From Planctomycetota bacterium (GTDB lineage: Bacteria > Planctomycetota > UBA8742 > UBA2392), in assembly GCA_020638675.1 (NCBI GenBank), contig JACKID010000001.1:2728001-2792000 (forward strand): a DNA stretch of 64,000 nt, read 5' to 3'. Positions 61,722 through 64,000 of this stretch are shown piece after piece; position 1 is the first letter of the stretch, and each line of letters opens with the position of its first letter. A model generated the notes under the pieces. That model saw nothing but the letters and a program-made list of their open reading frames with translations. It had not been told where the DNA came from and did not search any database. Made by a program: the position numbers and the translations under genes.

Positions 61722-62038
61722 AACCGGCAGCGGAAGCTGCCGGCGCATGGCCGGGAGACTTGCGAGCCTGATGCACGTACGCCCCGAACTTCCGTTCGGG
61801 GCTCCAGCCTCCGGCACAGAATTCCGCGTCGCCCGTGAAGGTTCACGTGTAAGGCCCCGCAGCGTCACACCACTTACATGTAGACGGACCCCTCGCATCC
61901 CCTGTCCGGTCTTCCGCGTAGATGAATCGGCTAACCCGGTACAACATCTCATAGGTTGAGTCGCTCACGTTGCGTCTCGGCAGTGCGCTTGAGCGCAGCG
62001 GTTCTGCTCTGCCTGTTCGGAAGGCCTGGGAGTCTCCC
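61722..62038. other. Intergenic gap after dnaB with two hairpins
   Basis: The first hairpin has CCGGCAGC (61724-61731) paired with GCTGCCGG (61736-61743) and a GGAA loop, right after the dnaB stop. The second has GCCCCGAAC (61781-61789) paired with GTTCGGGGC (61794-61802) and a TTCC loop. Neither has a T-run. No gene is seen in the remaining 230 bases. Confidence 0.6.
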
Positions 62039-62503
62039 ATGCGCCTGCGCGATCTTTCCATGCTTGTTGCATCTCTGGCCCTCACCGGAATTGGCGTCGC
62101 CGCAATGATTGCCGCGCTCAAGCTTGAGCCGCCACCGCCGTCGAACGTCTCTGTTTCACCGGTCATCCAGCCGCCGGCATCGATCCCGCCGCTCCCCTCA
62201 GCCCCGCCAAGCCGCCCGCAGGACGACGACATACGAGTCTACTCCCTCGGTGAAGACAGCAATCGTGACTGCCGCCTCGCGGTCCTGCGTCGAATGCCGA
62301 ACCCGAAGCAGAAATCGGAAATGCGGTGGACGCTCACCTTCTATGAACTCGAAGAACACGGACCGCACGAGTCTCGGCTTCACTACTTGGGCAGTCGCTG
62401 TATCGAGTACGACATGGGCTTTGATCAGGTCGAATTTGACAGTCCGAAGGGCTACCTCCCGCAGGATTTCCGCAAGTACGCCGAACAGGCGAAAGGCGAC
62501 TGA
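62039..62503 (+). CDS. Small exported protein, GSRC family copy 1
   Basis: The 154-residue protein has an N-terminal hydrophobic helix (about 8-26), a Pro-rich linker (31-60) and a C-terminal domain. The domain carries the motif shared with the next two genes: TFYELEEHG, then LGSRCIEYDMGFDQVEF (GSRC at 118-121). The start at 62039 follows GGGAG. I know no family by this pattern. The lone shared Cys could form a disulfide or bind a cofactor. Confidence 0.75.
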   Translation: MRLRDLSMLVASLALTGIGVAAMIAALKLEPPPPSNVSVSPVIQPPASIPPLPSAPPSRPQDDDIRVYSLGEDSNRDCRLAVLRRMPNPKQKSEMRWTLTFYELEEHGPHESRLHYLGSRCIEYDMGFDQVEFDSPKGYLPQDFRKYAEQAKGD

Positions 62504-62555
62504 GCACCCGTACCCACACCACTTCCTTCCCCCATCGCCCCTCAGGAGCATTGCA

Positions 62556-62972
62556 ATGAAAAAGCTGGTTGCAGCATCCCTCTTGTTGGCCGTACCGCTG
62601 GTGGTTTCGGCCCTGCTGGCGTCGGTGACCTACGCCTATGACTGCTTCACATCCGATTCGCAGCCGGTGTTCGCAAGCGGTGCCGCCGTAGACAAAGCCG
62701 ACGAAGGCTATGCGGTCACGACCGTTAAGGTCGGCGACATTGAGTACATGGTGGTCTCGAGCTACGCCAAGCTCGACGGCGAACGCAAGGAAGAGCTGAA
62801 AGACGTGCCGCGCCACTTCGTGACCATCTACGAGATCGTCCGCAAATCCGAAGGCAAGGCCGAGCTACTGCTGGTCGGCAGCCGCTGCGTTGAATGGGAC
62901 CGCGGCTTTGAGCTGGTCAATTTCAAGCCGGACGCCTCCGCACCTTCCAAGCTGCGTGGGCCGCGTGACTAG
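62556..62972 (+). CDS. Small exported protein, GSRC family copy 2
   Basis: The 138-residue protein has a hydrophobic signal (about 4-26) ending near TYA. The domain repeats the motif as TIYEIVRKSEGKAELLLVGSRC with GSRC at 108-111, then VEWDRGFELVNF. AGGAG precedes the start. It lies 52 bases after copy 1 and is probably co-transcribed. Confidence 0.78.
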   Translation: MKKLVAASLLLAVPLVVSALLASVTYAYDCFTSDSQPVFASGAAVDKADEGYAVTTVKVGDIEYMVVSSYAKLDGERKEELKDVPRHFVTIYEIVRKSEGKAELLLVGSRCVEWDRGFELVNFKPDASAPSKLRGPRD

Positions 62973-63087
62973 CCGGTGCGATCGGGGCAGGGCGACCTGC
63001 CCCGATTTTCCCGCTTCTGCGTGCGGCAGGCGGGGTTAGACGCTACAATTTCCGCTACCTACCCTCCCCCGGTCGAGAGGATATCGC

Positions 63088-63501
63088 ATGAAACTGGACA
63101 CACTGATCAAGGCGGTCTTTGCCGTCGCCGCACTCGTCGCGGCCGGCACGTACGCCTGGAACTCGTTCGTCGATCGGGCTGAGCCCGCCCACGCGGACGG
63201 TGTCGACAGCAAGGACGGCTTTGACGTCATCACGTTCGGCGCAAACCGGCAGGGCGGCTACATCGCCGTGACGAAGTACGCCGAAAACCCGTTCGAGCCG
63301 GGCCAGATGCGCCACTGCATCACCTTCTATGAGATCATCAAGTCGGGCAGCGACGGCGAGGCCAAGCTGTTCCTCGTCGGCAGCCGCTGCATCGACTACG
63401 ACCAGGGCCCGGACCTGATCAAGTTCGAAGCCATCAAGAACGAGGCGCCGTCCGACCTCAAGGAAGCCATTGAGAAGGCCAGCAAGGGCAAGCGCCGCTA
63501 G
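63088..63501 (+). CDS. Small exported protein, GSRC family copy 3
   Basis: The 137-residue protein has a hydrophobic helix (about 7-24) and the motif TFYEIIKSGSDGEAKLFLVGSRC with GSRC at 98-101, then IDYDQGPDLIKF. The C-terminus is basic. The spacing from YE to GSRC is the same as in the other copies (about 15 residues). An intrinsic terminator follows 36 bases after the stop. Confidence 0.78.
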   Translation: MKLDTLIKAVFAVAALVAAGTYAWNSFVDRAEPAHADGVDSKDGFDVITFGANRQGGYIAVTKYAENPFEPGQMRHCITFYEIIKSGSDGEAKLFLVGSRCIDYDQGPDLIKFEAIKNEAPSDLKEAIEKASKGKRR

Positions 63502-63537
63502 GACTGTGACGCAGGCCAGACGGGCACGGGAATCACG

Positions 63538-63566
63538 GGGGACAGGCACTCATTGTGCCTGTCCCC
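63538..63566 (+). terminator. Intrinsic terminator of the GSRC gene cluster
   Basis: Perfect 12-base arms GGGGACAGGCAC (63538-63549) and GTGCCTGTCCCC (63555-63566) enclose a 5-base loop and are followed by TTCTT. Confidence 0.85.
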
Positions 63567-63668
63567 TTCTTGTCCCCCGATTTTGCGCCCGGGCAATGCC
63601 AGACGCTTGGACGTAGTGTTCAAATCAGCTATACGAATGGACTCCAAAGCCGAGCCAAGGAACAAGTT

Positions 63669-64000
63669 ATGGCGCGACGCGAACAGCAGGGCACCCGCAG
63701 TATCCGACTCCCGGGCGGCGGTCAGCCGCAGCAGCAGCAAAGGCCGCCACAGCGCGGCCCGGCCGCAGCACCCAACAGCGACGTCGGGCGCGCGATGGCC
63801 GACCTTGATGCCAACGCCCAGATCCGCGACCGCAGCCAGCTTCCCAGCAAAGTGAAAGTGATCACTCCTCAGGTGATCATGAACATCGTACAGAGCGTTA
63901 CCGACAAGTTCGGGATGGACAGCGGCATCGACCGCGAGGAATTCAACCAGCTCGTGATGCAGCAGACGCAGATGGAAATGCGCCTACAGCAGGCCACCGA
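63669..64000 (+). CDS. Hypothetical protein, 5' end only
   Basis: The ATG at 63669 is preceded by AAGGAA, and the frame is open to the end of the window (110 codons). Residues 10-37 are Gln/Pro/Gly rich and probably disordered. From about residue 57 the protein becomes helical (LPSKVKVITPQVIMNIVQSV, then FNQLVMQQTQMEMRLQQAT). There are many Gln and Met residues. The family is not recognised and the gene continues beyond the window. Confidence 0.65.
   Translation, partial: MARREQQGTRSIRLPGGGQPQQQQRPPQRGPAAAPNSDVGRAMADLDANAQIRDRSQLPSKVKVITPQVIMNIVQSVTDKFGMDSGIDREEFNQLVMQQTQMEMRLQQAT

Overview
This 64 kb window is a stretch of bacterial chromosome from a GC-rich Gram-negative organism. The most likely host is a member of the Planctomycetota. 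The evidence is a DUF1549/DUF1553-type secreted protein with a CAQCH motif (31201-32895), many small lipoproteins, FHA-domain proteins, a CAP-domain lipoprotein and LPS enzymes (lpxB, an LpxH-like phosphatase). Class and genus cannot be set from the sequence alone. There is no rRNA, tRNA, CRISPR array, integrase or plasmid origin that I can see.

Layout. 1-3 kb: end of an unknown gene, an FHA protein, and a pair of paralogous membrane proteins behind a near-perfect palindromic operator. 3-7.4 kb: ABM monooxygenase, then a minus-strand group (FAD oxidoreductase, membrane protein, GyrI-like, YqcC-like) and a CPBP protease relative. 7.5-12.6 kb: a translationally coupled lipoprotein operon with two paralogous diheme cytochromes, an HD-like hydrolase, a degenerate receiver protein and a small lipoprotein. 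12.7-21 kb: LRR protein, lpxB, radical SAM protein, CAP lipoprotein and two surface proteins. 21-29.2 kb: recR, rpoN, an unknown secreted protein, an AsmA-like protein and lon. 29.2-30.2 kb: a REP/RAYT element. 31-38.5 kb: DUF1549 protein, an FHA-trypsin fusion, and a methyltransferase/diiron pair divergent from a winged-helix TPR regulator. 38.5-50 kb: PilB- and PilT-like ATPases with an ECF sigma factor, glycosyltransferase, MBL hydrolase, IMPase, a candidate small RNA, fatty acid desaturase and a MarR regulator with a membrane protein. 51-53 kb: typA. 53-55.5 kb: a lower-GC three-gene island (PD-(D/E)XK-like protein, Hanks kinase, unknown protein). 55.5-64 kb: peroxiredoxin, mscL, LpxH-like phosphatase, XRE-cupin regulator, esterase, diguanylate cyclase, dnaB, three tandem paralogous small exported proteins, and a partial gene at the end.

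The strongest candidates for something undescribed are: (i) the lower-GC nuclease-like/kinase/unknown operon at 53.0-55.5 kb, with its own promoter and palindromic operator; (ii) a free-standing plus-strand RNA gene of about 115 nt at 48.33-48.45 kb, with promoter, two stems, unpaired CU-rich anti-Shine-Dalgarno stretches and an intrinsic terminator; and (iii) the REP arrays bracketing the Y1 transposase downstream of lon. Many intergenic gaps hold long hairpins of several distinct sequence families.
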